NCBI RefSeq assembly: GCF_037042905.1
Contig: NC_087254.1
Span: forward strand, 16,167,103-16,231,102
Direction of reading: 5' to 3'
DNA: 64,000 bases
From: Lytechinus pictus
Taxonomy: Eukaryota > Echinodermata > Echinoidea > Temnopleuroida > Toxopneustidae
Below are positions 22,601 to 37,600 of the stretch, in pieces; the stretch's first letter is position 1, and each line of letters opens with the position of its first letter. The translations under genes and the position numbers were made by a program. The notes below the pieces were generated by a model that saw nothing but the letters and a program-made list of their open reading frames with translations, made no database searches and had not been told where the DNA came from.

Positions 22601-25600
22601 TTTCTAACTCCTCACACTATTCTCGAAAAATTAAAATGGCAGTCTGTTTCTCAAAGAGTCATTTATCAATTTTGTTTATAAATGTTTAAGGTTATAAATA
22701 AACTTGCGCCAGAATATCTTTTGAATCTTATATTATTTCATTCTCCTCTGATACTAACCAGATAGCTTTAAAGTCCCCTCTCCTTATTCCCAAACCAAAA
22801 ACTGAAATCATGAAAAAGTCCTTTCAATATTATGGTCTGTTTCTCTGAAATAAGCTTCCCTCTTATCTTAGAAATTCATCATCCCTTCAAGTATTCAAAA
22901 CTTAATTTAAATTCTTTCGGCTGAAGCCTTAGTTTAGACCCCACTTTTTTTTTTACATGCATACGTTTCCTAATGTTATTTTCATTGTATGATTGTATCT
23001 TATTTATATGTCCATTGTAAAATATGTATATGATCTTTTTATTGTTGCAGGGCCTCTTTGTAAATCAGTTCTATAACTGAACGGGCTACACTGCGTAAAT
23101 AAAACTGAAATAAATCAATATTAAGTTTGATGTCAATAATATTTTATTTATTCCTGACTGTGAATTATGTGCCAACTGGGCAACACCCCTTGAGCTGTAG
23201 ATGAACAGCCAAGCCCATCCACTCAGATGAGTTTTTATGATTGTTGCCAGGGATGGGATAGGGAGGGGGAGGGATTTTTTCAATAGTTTTATTACATAGT
23301 TTCAATATATTTTGGCTGGGAGATGGTGGCCTGTGAATTATGTGCCTACCGGGTAATGTCCCTTGAACTATAGGTGAACTGCCACACCCAGTTTAAAAGA
23401 TTTGTTTGGATTATTGCCAGGGATGGCGGAAAGTACGTGGCTGGAAGATGGTGGGTTGTAAAATATGTGCCTCCAGGCAATGCCCCTTGAACTGTAGATG
23501 AAGGGTTAAGCAGTGGAATCGCGTCCATGTGCCCAAGAGGGTGGAACCTCGCCCACGTGCCTGAGCTTTTTAGGGTGGAACCCTGGCGCTGCGGCCACGT
23601 GCCTTAAAGGTGATAGCCAAGGCTCCCTCGTCGGGACCTGAACCTATTTTGGGGAGTGATGTACTAGTAGAGAAAACCTCACTCCTCCAGGGCTGCTTGA
23701 CCCACCGGCTATCGGGTCCAACAAGTCCGGGTTAAGAGCGCGGGACTCTTTTCCCGGCACAGACTAGGCTTGATGCTTTGTCAGTCCCCATCAGGGAGCA
23801 TCAGCAAAGGGCTACCAGCTCCTAGTCGCTAGAGACACGTGAGCTCGACCCTGTCAAACTCACGATTATCTGACCAGGGCCCCATATACATGTATGTCAC
23901 CAGACTTCCGATAACTGACGGTCAGGCGTCGCAATTCTCATGTTGCTTCACACGCCCACGAGCAGTGCGGTCATCCATCCCACGCTTCCTGTCAGCTTCA
24001 GCCGCCGTGCTAAGCACCGTGCGGATCAAGCAGACACCTGCGTGTGTGTGTGTGTATTTGAGTTTTGTCAGACGTGTATCAATCAGATATGATTATTTAC
24101 GTCTGGGACCGACCTTTAACGTCACCATCCGAAAGACGTGACCAGGGCTCGAACCTCTGCATCAATTTGTAACTTCCCCACATAGCTTGGATTACAGGCG
24201 CACGCCACAACGCCCATCTCCTGCCGGCGTTTTATTGAATCGCTGGCCCACTCACCTACACGATGACCCCTGTTTCTATGCAGTTGCTTCCGACATATGG
24301 CTCTCAGCCCTAACATGTCGGCAAGCTCTTGCTAACCCATGGCTGGGCGTTGCATCCTTACAGGTTGCATTAATACGTTTCCGAGCATGACAGGTTCTTA
24401 TCCTCATGTACTCCGTCATTCTAGACCGCCGCTACGCAACGGCCGGGCTTATCTTTGAAATTGGCGGCTCCTTCACCTGCACGGGTGATCTCTCGCAATG
24501 TCGAGGCCAAGGGCCCACGATACTAAAAGTATTGCTACTTCTTGGGCTCTCTTCAATGGAGTCATCTTAGACGACATCTTGAGAGCTGCCTTTGGCGTTC
24601 TCCTAATTCCTTCACTTCCTTTTACTTAAAGGACATTCCTTCGGCTTAGCTCCTTTGCCTTTAAGGCAGGGGTTTCCGTGTCTTCATCTCCCTATTTTTT
24701 GCACACTTTTTTTTTATTCTAGACATATGCCTCCCTTCATGTTAAGTCAGGGTTGGTCTAGCAAATCAAATGAATGTATCCCAGTTATTGACAGTAAATT
24801 ATGAAAATACTTACCGTTATTTTCTTATTTACGAGATAATTGGATATATTAATTTGAACCCTTCCACCGGCCCCTCGCCTTGCATGGCAACATGTCTTGC
24901 GTTCAGGCTCATAAGAGGAAATGGACGCCAATTTGCGCGATGATCTTGGGATAGTGCGTACGTAGGGAGATGCAGCGCGCGCGCAGGAAAAATTGTGTAC
25001 TTTTATTTGGCGTGCAAGTTAATCGTAATGAACTAGCAAATCAAATGAAGATATGGACAGTTATCTCGTAAATAAGAAAATAACAGTATTTTCATATTTT
25101 GTACCTTTAGATCTGAAAATTTATCATGTCACAGTTTGATCTGTAATCCATAGTGTTAAGCATCTTTGGAATTTATGTTTTGTTAGATTCATTTTTCAAA
25201 AAAGTTTGTAAAATTTTGTGAACAGAATCTTGGACCTCTTAAAGCTCTGGAATTGTGACTTATGAATATTGATGATTATGCAAATACCTGCCAATATGTG
25301 TGTATAGAGTCCATCAGATGACTATCAAATCAAATTATTTCATGGAAAATACATTGTAATATTACAGTGAGTATATAAATATTGATAAAATCATGTCAGG
25401 AAATAATTTAGGCTCCGATTTTGTTTGAGAAATAAAAAAAGTGAAATTCCAGCTAACTTTTTGAATCACTAACTGTACTTTCTAAACCTTATTTTTTGTA
25501 CATATAGAGGTGCATATCATTTTTTTCACTACACAGGTTTGCAATAGCAAAGCTTTGCTATTTGGGATATTGGCACTGATTATCAAATGTGTCAACATTT

Positions 25601-28600
25601 TTTGCATGTTGTTAAATTTGCGGCCGATCGGCAATTCGCGGAAATAAACCCCCCACGAAAATAACAGGTTATAGAGTATTTGATGAGTGTTCATCTCTTT
25701 ATAGGTCCATGGTGAAAGATAGGGCCATTATTCAGTTGAATTGTTAGGTTTTGTCTATTAAACTGTAGTAGCAGTGGTCTTACCCTGTCTGATTTTTTTT
25801 TTTTTTTTCATAGATTTTGGCTTGGAGATGGTGGCCGGTGAATTACCCCACCCCCCATATGTGCCTACCACAGGCAACGTCCCGTGAGTTTAGCTGAACG
25901 GCCATGCCCAGTCATATTTTTTTTAATAGTCTGCATGTAATAAGTAGATGAAGATGTGTGAAGTATGTGTCAAGGTTAAAGACATGGCTACTACATAAGT
26001 TGATTATTTAAAGGTCTAGTCCACCCCAGAAAAATGTTGATTTGAATAAATAGAGAAAAATCAAACTAGCACAAGTTGCACAACACTGAAAATTTGATCA
26101 AAATCGGATGTAAAGTAAGAAAGTAATGACATTTTAAAGTTTCGATTATTTTTCACCAAACAGTGATATGCGCAACTGACATGACTGAGTGACATGCAAA
26201 TAAGATAGTCGTTGATGTCCCTCACTCACTATTCCTTTTGTTTTTTATTGTTTGAATTATGAAATATTTCATTTTTTACAAATTTGGCAATACGGACCAA
26301 CTTGACTGAACCATATCGTATTAAACAATGCTAATTCCACATGTTCAGGGAGGAATTAATCGTTGTTTCGCTTGGCAATGAGGAGAAAATAAGAATATTT
26401 CGTATTTCATATAATAAAATACAAAAGAAATAGTGAGTGGATGACATCATCAGTTTCCTCATTTGCATACAGACCAGGATATGCATATAACTGTTTTGTG
26501 AAATTAAGCGAAACTTTAAAATGTCATAGCTTTCTTATTTTACATCCGATTTTGATGAAATTTTCAGTGAACAAAAAATAAGTACCGTAATTCAAGACCG
26601 GAGTGTATTGGGATGGCAGCTTCGCAGCTATGGTTTGTAGTCTTTTTGTCAGACATATTGCTTACCTATCGCAAATTAGCATCAGACTTCTAAAAACTGC
26701 AGCCTCAGCCAACAGTGTAGGATAATGACGCCTTTCATGAATTTAAGTGACCAGCCTCGTCCAGTCCAGTTAACAGATTCATGTAGCTTTATAGATTGGG
26801 TAATATCTAGTACAGGCCTGCCTGTTAAATTGTAGGTGAACCATATGAGATTTTAATATTTATCTTTTTTAATAGTTTACATACAATTTGGCTGGGAGAT
26901 GGTGGCCTGTGAATTATGTGCCTACCAGGCAATGTCCCTTTTTTATATTTTGCATAATTTAAAAATATTCTGGCTTGGAGACAGTGGTCTGTAAAGTATG
27001 TGCCTAGGTGAAAGATAGGGCCGCTACGTTGATTTGTTGGGCTTTGCCCATTAAACTGTAGTAGCAATGGCAACGCCCAGTCAGATTATAAATCGCTTAG
27101 ATTTAATATGTAGCTTTTATATGATGTCCTGTGAACACCTAGCTTGTATGGCCCATGAATATCTAGCTTGTATATGGCCTGTGAATTATGTGCCTTCAGG
27201 ACCTTGCTCTGTAATTTGTAGGTGATGGACTTTGACCATTCAGATTTTAATATAATTTTTAAAAAGTTTGTATAGTTTATGTAGATTCTAACTGGGAGAT
27301 GGTGGCCTGTGAATTACATGTATGTGCTATAAGTCAAAGTCAAACTGTAGGTGATAGGTATTGTAGAAGTCATATTCTACCCACCATTTCAATTGGACTT
27401 TCAAAACTATTGGGTTTGGTTTGGCTTTCTTTCATTATACCCTCCCCCCTTTTGTCTGGCCTGAACGAAGTTTGGCAGAGACCAGTTATCACTTTTCCTG
27501 TTAGTCTTTTGGTCTGTTGTAGCTCATTCACATTCCAGTCCGATTAGCTTAAGAATGTACTTGCGGTGTTTTTTTTTTTGCCATCTTGGACTGGTTGCCG
27601 ACGGGACGCCCTTGGTCCTTGTACGATGGCTGGAGCTCTCAAGTAGCATCGGTGGGGTCATCAGACAAAGATACTGGGAGATAAAATTTTATGATGTCTC
27701 CACCTATCTTTCTTATCGCCCACCCATCCTTGACACATCGTTTAAGTATCGTCCAATGTCCAGCCGTGAATCAACTGGTGTCCCTAGCATTGGAGGTCAA
27801 GTCCTTGAGAGCAGATTTCAGCCAGACATCGGCCGATTATCAATCAATGTCTGTTCGGATATTAGTCACTAACCAACGGATATCCGAACGGTATGCATTG
27901 ATTTTTGACCGATGTGATTGACAATCAGGCGGACAATGCTTGGTGGTAAGAGATGCATCGGGGGCTTTTTATATTCGCATCATTTAGCATGTGCAATTGA
28001 TTTCTGTAGTATACTCGATCAGTAATCGTTCAGCATCCGGTTATCGCACAAGCACTGTAGGATTAATCAGGATTATTATCAGATGTTCTAGTCAAAGTCC
28101 GGATGTTGATCGCTGCCTCTCCAGCCCAAAATAATTTTGGTTGTATGAACGCGACCTCCTCACGATGGCATTTGTTTCTGTGATGTGTTACTATTTGGCC
28201 GGTGAGGACTGTTGTATAAAAATATCGCTCACCCCACCGTCTACTCTCAATGTCCTGCCACTGGATGGCGTAGGTGACTTAATATCTCGTCTGTTAGTCT
28301 GTTGGTCTGTTACAAAATTGTCCATTTTTTTTGTTCAACCTGCTCTCATTTCTTTATTTCATACTTGGTACATAAACGATCCTTGGGTAATACCAAATAC
28401 AAGCCCATGAGAATCCCAGGGGGGTCACTCTCACACATCTGCTACGCACCCGCGTCCAGAAAAAGCATCGAAAAGGGTCCCGTTTCAGGCACTCGGGCGT
28501 CGTCGACGTCTTTGGCAAAAAAGGGTTGCATTTCAGGACCATTCGCTGGTGTAGGGGTAGCCTTTTCTCTCTCTCTTCATGCCATTTAGGGTTGCAAATA

Positions 28601-31600
28601 TGAATAGATCTACGCCATTTAGGGTTGCAAATTTGAGAAGATTCAGGAGCAGATCTCAGCCATAAACACCATGAAGGCCGTGATTTTAAGGGATACACAA
28701 TCCTCGCACACGCCGGCCAGCGCATCACTTATGAGAAACCCTTACAGTATAGTTTCTATAGTCTTACACCTGGCTCTATACTAGGCAGCATGCCTAGGGT
28801 TTAGGCTTATAGTCTACCATTTTGTTTGATTCATACTGGGGGATTTCTATATTGATTTTTTTTTTATTATCAATTAAAAAAAAAAAAAGAAGATACAGGT
28901 TTAATTTATGTCCCAGGGGGGCCACTTACATTGGCGAGTGGATACCATGCGCGACCAAAAAAACACGTAAAAAGGATGTCTTTTTCAAGATACATGTAGG
29001 GCATGTTACGTACGTAACGTAATAAGGGTGTCAAAAACACAAAAATAATGAAAAAAGGCTATTTATTTTCGCAAGGACAGCTACGTATTTAGGTTCAAAT
29101 TTGCGAGGGTGTAAAAAATTAAGACTAAAATGTTTTATAAAGGATGCACTTTTTGCCCCAATAGTCAACACTGTTTAGAGTACAATTTGCGCGAGATGTG
29201 GGAGGTGGGGCTGTACTAAACCCAATGATGTAGGTAAAGGTTAAAACCAACGACCGCCGTGACATAACAATAAAAATATCGCTGTACTTGTTTAGGGGGT
29301 CAATTCAGGGAATACTTGGCAAGAGTATTGTTTTGTTTCCAATACTTCTTAAGGGTAGGGTTTCACACGCCAATACTTGTTAAGGGGTGCATTTTCAGAA
29401 TATGGAAAATACGTGTTAAGGGTGCTTTTCAAGACCCCATGGTCGCGCATGGTATCCACTCGTCAATGAAAGTGGCCCCCCCGGGATTTATGTACATGTA
29501 TGTATATTTTTTAACACATTAGCAGGTATGGATTCCATTCTTTCAAGTTTTGATGAAATTGGTAAAACGAATGGTAAGTGATGCATCAGTCATTCAAGGC
29601 AAGCAACATTTTCACTGCATTCATTAATTTAGGCTAAAAGAGGGCTATTCAAAGTGGCTAAGAGAGGTGTCATTGAGAGTAAAATATGCTGGCCTTACTT
29701 GCAATAACTTTTAAAAAATGCCAGGAATTTATACCTGTTGTATGTAACATCAATTTAACATCATTAATCAGTATGGTATCAAATTAATCGATTTCGATAT
29801 GTTTATACCACTTATACCCTGTTAACGCCACTAAGGGTGGCTTTTCTCATGAGTTACGCCATTTAGGGTTGCAAATTTAGTTAATGTAGTTTACTCCGTT
29901 AAGGGTGCATTTCTGAAGGTTGTCGGACATGGGTGGGTAGCAGTCCATTTGGAGAGTGACCACTCCGGAATGAGAATGATGGGGCCAATGGTAATTTAGG
30001 AGTCAAATGATGTGAGGTTATGTTCATCTGTTTATTAAGTTTTTATTCAACATACTCACATTTCCTTGCGCATCAATTTTCATCACACTTGGCTCAACAA
30101 ATCCTTGGGTAATACCACATGTGTGTTCGTGAGGATGATGTGTCATTGGGTCATCTAGGGGTCAAAATGTAAAGTTTCTGTTAAATTACTTGTCCTAATT
30201 TCCTTATTTCTGCATCAATTGTGTTCACACATGGTACATATGATCCATGGGTAATACCACTTGTGTGTCTTTGAGGATGATGGGAATAATGGCCATCTAG
30301 GGGTCTAAGGTCAAATGATATGTGGTAATGTCCATCCTTTTTGTCTCGCCCACCAGAGGTGAAGGCGAGACTTAGGGATCCAAATGTCGTCCGTCCGTCA
30401 CAAACCTAATGACACATAACTCGACAACCGCAAGTCGCTTTTCAACCAAACTTGGATGGTAGATGGACTTTGGGGACCTGCATGTTATGCTGCAGTGGGA
30501 GGTCACATGGTAAGGTTAAAGGTCATTTTCAGGTCAACGTTAAAGTTTACATGCAAGACTCTCTTATGACACCTAACTCCGCAACCGTAAGTCACTTTTC
30601 AACAAAACTTATATGGTAGATGGACTTGGGGGACCTGCATGTTATGCTGCAGTCAGAGGTCACATGGTAAGGTCAAAGGTCATTTTCAGGTCAACATTAA
30701 AGTTTACATGCAAGACTCTCTTATGACACCTAACTCCACAACCGTAAGTCACTTTTCAACGAAACTTGGATGGTAGATGGACTTGGGGGACCTGCATGTT
30801 ATGCTGCAGTCGGAGGTCACATGGTAAGGTCAAAGGTCATTTTCAGGTCAACGTTAAAGTTTACATGCAAGACTCTCTTCTGACACCTAACTCCGCAACC
30901 TTAAGTCACTTTTCAACCAAACTTGGATGGTTGATCGACTTGGGGGACCTGCATGTTATGCTGCAGTCAGAGGTCACATGGTTAGGTCAAAGGTCATTTT
31001 CAATTCAATGTTAAAGTTTACATGCAAGACTCTCTTATGACACCTAACTCCGTAACCGTAAGTCACTTTTCAACAAAACTTGGATGGTAGATGCACTTAC
31101 GTAACCTGCATGTTATGCTGCAGTCGGAGGTCACATGGTAAGGTCAAAGGTCATTTTCAGGTCAACATTAAAGTTTACGTGCAAGGCTCTTATGACAAGT
31201 GTTATTCCATCCCAGTCATTTCACAATGAAGTTTCGATACAATTCTGTTGCGTGCCCTCGCAAATCACGATATTTCTGGTTATATTCATCAGTGGGCGAG
31301 ACACAAAATCGCTTCTGCCTTGTTAAAGTGATGTTGAAAGGCAATGGATAAATACAGTCACTGTACATGTAGTTGAGTTGAAATGTCCGTGAAGACAAAG
31401 TTGATGATGATAAACAGGCGACTTCAGAAATCCATGGGCTGAAGAATGTTCTCTAGAACAGGTTGATAATCTTGATGAGAACTGAGAATTCCTGTCTCAA
31501 AATAAATTCAAACAGAAGTTAATGTTGTATTCCAGTTGGAGATACATGTAAACTATTCTATAACTGCCAGCTTTATATATTAATTAGCACTACACTGGAA

Positions 31601-34600
31601 GCTTCTAGTATTGTCTTTAAAAAGAACATTTTGCTTCTTTCTAGAACAGTCCAATTCTCCATGTTCTAGAAGACTCTTGAATGACCTCAATGTAAACAAC
31701 AGCTAATCCTATTGTCTGCCAAGATCATTGTACATTACAAAAATACTAATCATTATTCTGTCCCATGCCTACATACCAAAGTTTTACTGAGATATTCTGG
31801 AATATTCTTTAATCACATGCAATGAATATCCTTAGAGAAAAAATAAGTAAATTGATGAATTTAATTTCTCTTACAATTCTTCTAATATGTAACATAAGAA
31901 ATATCTTTATCGTTTGTTCCTTTTTTACTCTCAAAATATACTGACCCTGGGTAACATCTCGAAATGTGAGTGTATACTTAATTAGAAGAAAATGGTTGTT
32001 CAACTTCTTCATAAGCTTGAATAAACTTCCATATTGCATGGTATTTCATGGTTAAATGTTATTTTGCTTTATCAAGAAAATCTAAAATTTAAGAGAAAAT
32101 GGCACAAAGTAAGGTTTTCATTGCAAGTTGCTACTCCTTGTCAAGGCATGTATATTGTTGAATTTAAATTCCATTGATAGTATTGTAAAATGTTGGTCCA
32201 GTGTTGGATTTCATTCATGTTATTTCTGAAAAATCATTCCAATCCTGTTTTCAGGACATGACAGCGTCCATTCTTGAAGGCTTCAAATCTAAAATGGAGA
32301 AAGCTGGCATCTCCATGTTGATAAATGGTCACAATGGCACACCTGTTGGAGGTAAGGCTAGATGTTTTATAAAGACAGCTAACTATTATGCCTCTTATGA
32401 CATTTATTTGAAATTGCCAATGTCTAGCTCAATTACTTGTAAACTTTAGTTTTGTAGTGGGTGTTACATAAAGCAATGGTACGTTATCATCAGCGACTTT
32501 ATGATAGACTGGTGATCCTTTCTTAGGAGTTAAACCCACACCAATGACAATTTGATGTATATCATATACCAGAAGAAAGGATCACCAGTCATTCGTTAAG
32601 TCACTCATAAGTTACCAACAGCTTTGTGGAACTCCCACCAGGTATAACACTAAGCTTTGCAAATATTCATTACATGTAGTTCCTGGTCAGTGTTTTGAAT
32701 AAAGAGTGCGTATAACAATGAATTTGATTTGGCATTGCCATTTAATAATTGATTGCCAACCTATAATTTGTAGAGCCCATTACTCCATACTTTCACTTAT
32801 CTGTTTAAGATGAACAGACACTTTTTTATGTAGTCTTGCTTGTTCACTTTTATCCTTGTGACTCATGTAAAAATTCTATGTAAGATTACTGACATTTCTT
32901 ATTTAACATGAAACTGCATATCCATTTATTTTCTTCATTTTGAGACATGCATGTATTACCCCCTCCCCCCAAAAAAAAGATCTGAGAGATTTCGCATAAT
33001 TTTATGCATACATGTATATAGATCTTATTCAATTTTCATCATGAAAGAGAGCTTTTGGAATGCCTCAATATTTCCCCATTTGTTTTTTTCAGTGGGTGCA
33101 GCCAGAAATCGGGCCATTGGAGCAAGCAGTGGACAATTCTTATGCTTTCTTGATGCAGTGAGTATATTGGTTTGTGAGTTAAAGCTTCTTTTTTTTCCAT
33201 GTATGACTGACACATATCTATGTTATTCATGATTACCACAGAAGTGATAATAATTTATAATCATATATTGTTGTGGGAAACTTTAAAAATAGAAAGCCGT
33301 TGAATTTGATAGGCAATATTGAATTCTGATTAGTGTAATCTGATTGTGTGTCAGTGTGTCAAACAAAATGTGTGTTCAACAATGTTCTTGATTGGCAATT
33401 TTCATTCAGTGATGATTACAAACATCTGTATTATGGAATGGTGGTTTGATTCTCTTTTTGTGATAATTCTTCTCCTGTAGGATGATGTAATGGACAGCAG
33501 AAGAATTGAGATGCAGTTAGCAGCAGCTGTCTCAAGACCAAGTGCTGTAAGTGGCTTATGGTTTATTTATACATTATGAATATTACAAAAAAAAAATGTT
33601 AATACTACAAAGCCAAACTCAATTCGTTTCTTACCTGCCAACATTAGAAATGTGAAGTACATACTTGTAGAAACATTTCACAGATCTTTTCGGGGTCCAA
33701 GGGCGGTACTGCGGTAGGGGTTTCTGAGGGCAGCACCCCCTGAAGCTGAAGGGTTTTAAGAAATCTCTTTTATCTTTCATTGTAAAATGAATGGATCTCA
33801 TTTCTTTGCTGGTACATGTAACTCCTTTTTTCAGATAGTTAGTTGTCAGTTCAGACGTCTCCCTGTGGACTCTACCCCACGATTCACAGATTGGTGCAAT
33901 AGACTTGAACAAGAACAGTTGTACACTCAGGTATGCGGTGTTTTATTGGTAAAATGCCATTTGGTCTTCACCCGCTTGGTCTACTTTCCCTTTGCTCTAA
34001 TCCTACTTTACTTTGTCTAAGACCAATAATTCATCCTCTAATCATGTGATATACTTGCCATTTAGCCTCCTAACCGTTCTGTATAATTTCCAGTTAGGCT
34101 ATAGTATCTTGTCTAATATCAACTTTGTTTTTTTGGATACATGAAGTGTTTATGAAAAAAAAATTGTTTGACAAAGTGAAAAATAATAAGTAGACAGTAC
34201 TTAAGTACTACTATACTACTACTACTACTTTTTCTACTGCTACTACTGCTATGACTGCTACTAATGCTGCTGCTACTTCTGTCAAGTACTATTACTATTT
34301 CTATGGCTACTATTTCTACTACTTTTACTAGTGCCCCAAAACTTTCTTAGTAGTTGCTGCTGTTATGATTATTATTTTTTTTTCTATAATTTGTTTTTCA
34401 GGCCTACACATCACACGGTCCAACGGTTGCCATGCCAACATGGTTCTGCTCAAGAGAAGTCTTTGACAAAATTGGAAAGTTTGATGAGAGTGGAAAGGTT
34501 AGTTCTGAAACTTTATAGATGATCTTTAATAGGGGATGCGAACTGACCTATGACTGTATGCTATAAATAGCTAGTCTTGAAACATACATTTTGAAATTAT

Positions 34601-37600
34601 AACCTATTGATAATTAATACAGACAATTAATTAGCCAATAATTATACTTGTATCTATAGAAAAAGGTAAATGTTTTGAGTGGAACAGTACTTGTTTTTCT
34701 ACTTGGTAACATAGTTATTGTGGGACCAATTCATTGAGTAGTGTATTAGTGTGTTGTCATTCAAGTGAGATACATGTAGTATAAGACTACACTGCTTAAG
34801 ATATTGCATTATGGGTAATAAACCTGGCCAGACTTAGTAGTCAAGGACTTGAGGTGGGGCTATTATGGCTGATGGTTTGTATTCCATTTAAAATTCAAAT
34901 CTGCTTTGTGTGAATAAGCAGAATATCTAAAGTATCATTACCTTATTTTAGATCCAATGTGGATGAAAAAGAGAATAGTATGAAACCAATTGTTACACTG
35001 AAAACTGTCACAAACAGATGTAGACTCAGAATGTCATATTTTGCTTGTTTTCACATAACAGTTTTTTGGACATCTTGGTCCTTGATCAAATGATAGAGCA
35101 GTCAATGTTACACACTCACTATTTCTTTTGTATTTAAGATTGTGGAAGTATCGTGTTGTAGCGAGCCAGACTCTAGCCTTGTAATCGAAGGATAATGTGT
35201 TTGAATCCTATCACAGCCTAGCATCCCTTGGCAAGGTGTCAATCCACTGACACTTTGCTGGTGGGATAGTCTATGCAGTATACCTTGCAATTGAGTCTTG
35301 GAACTCTTGTTGGAGTGCTCCCGGGGAGTGGAGAAAGTGCATGCATTTTGTGCAGGAATAACATTATAAGATGCAGAGCTTCCAAGTCTCCCAGATCCTG
35401 GATTGCGATCCAATCTCCTGTTCTCCCGACCCCATGCCAAAATCTCCCGGATAATCAGGATTTTTAGCTGTTCAATTGTAAAATTCATACAAACTACTGT
35501 TTTACGAGTCTAGCATGTTCAACTCCCTTACACCCACGTGGAACCTCCTTATCACATTTTCATTTTACCCAGTAACTTTTACCAGTTTTTGTATAGTTGT
35601 ACATTGATTTCCAAAAATTTTGATGGTTAAGACAGCTGTCAGTTACTATCAAATATTGTTTCTTAATGTGTTTTGCTACCCAAAACTCCCATCCATGGGA
35701 CAACATTCCGCCGCTCCCTCACAAAATCATACCTCCACGAAATCTACTGGAATGTATAATTCCAATGTTGGCAGCTCTGGGTATAGACATGGAATACCCA
35801 TAAAGCACTCTGGCTGCTCTGTAAGATGCAGCATATTTCATTTTTTGTGAATTTAACAATAATTATTAATACCCTTTTATGTACACAGGGTACACCGGAA
35901 GATCTGATCTTCTTCATGGCACATTTGAAAGGTGGAGGGGAGCTCTACAGAGTGAATGAAATCCTGATGATGTATAGGTATCATCCTGGAGCTACTACTC
36001 ACTCCGTTCTCAGGTTAGACATCGAATGGATGGATGGATGAATAATTGAACAAATGAACAAATGAAACAACAAACGAATGATTCCATGAATGAATGAATG
36101 AACGAACGATCAAATGAAAGAACGAACAAACGATCGCATGAATGAATGAATGAACGATAGCATGAAAGAACGAACTAACAATCGCATGAATGAGTGAATG
36201 AATGAATGAACGATCGCATGAATTAATACATCTCTTATGTCTCTTGTCTTACAGCATCTGGAATCACATCAAAATTCCCATAATAAAATAATGAATAAAT
36301 GAATGGATGAGATAATGAACAAATGAGTGAAGGGTTTGTTAGGTATAGCAGAGCTTCCAAGTCTCCCGGATCCTGCGGGAGAATACTGGATTGCGATCCG
36401 ATCTCCCGTTTTCCCGACCCCATGCCAAAATCTCCCGGATAATAAGGATTTTTAGCTGTTAAATTGTAAAATTCATACAAACGACTGTTTTACGAGTCTA
36501 GCATGTTCAACTCCCTAACACCCACGTGGAACCTCCTTATCACATTTTCATTTTACCCAGTAACTTTTACCAGTTTTTGTATAATCGTACGTTGATTTCC
36601 AATGTAAATGAAGATAATTTTACTGAACGACTGGTGACTTAGTCTAACAAGCCATTTTATTTCCGGGTTCTGCAACGTGTGTGATGGAAACACTTCAGCG
36701 GCACTCCATGCACATGCCCCCCGATGCGCCCCAGCGCGGGCCTGCCTGGTCTCCGGTCGGCCGCGCTGCGCCAGGGGGCTACGAGAAGGGAAGTCCACAA
36801 GCACTGCGAGGCATTTTTCGTAAGCTTTTGTGTGCTTTATTCGAGCTGAAACTGGATCAACGATGGGATTAAGAAGTGGATTACTATTACACCCCGACTT
36901 TCAGGAATAATTTTATTGACAATCCTGAAGAACAGAAGAAAAGTGGAGATTTTTTCGCCTACGGTACTTTCACTTGGGTTGATCGGATTCGAACATTTTC
37001 TCTTTCGTGAGTGAGCTAGCCTGGCCTGGCGCTGGCTGGCTGAGCTGTGCGAAGCACGCCCCGTCACGACGTATCCACACTACAAGTACAATCGCATCGT
37101 CAGTGACCATGGAGATTATGGAGATGGAGTCATCCAAGACCAAGACGACAAAATATTTTTTCGAAGTATAAAGATAATTTTCAAGCGGAATGGGACTGTG
37201 TGACAATTTTCACAGGAATCCCTCACTTTAAACAGGCCACATATAATTATAAGTCTTTACAGGGCCAGGCAAGCTCATTTACCAATACCATGTTTACCAC
37301 TACTGCAGCCCCTTCCCCCTCTGGATAAAGGTATTTTCATGTTGAATGCATTCTTTTATGAATTATTTTTAAAAAATACTGTATTGCCTGAAGTATATAT
37401 TTAGTCAATGACAATTCATGAAATCTCTCTTATGTGCATTTATCTATCTGCAAAAAGTTTTGATGCCTGATGGTTTAGACAGCTGTCAGTTACTATCAAA
37501 TGTTGTTTCTTAATGTGTTTTGCTACCCAAAACTCCCATCCTTGGGACAACGTTCCGCCGCTCCCTCACAAAATCATACCTCCGCGAAATCTACTGGATT

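Noticed and set aside
28354..28728. 124-codon minus ORF
   Set aside because: Falls across the left end of a transposon with repeated GCAACCCTAAATGGC words; no protein similarity seen.
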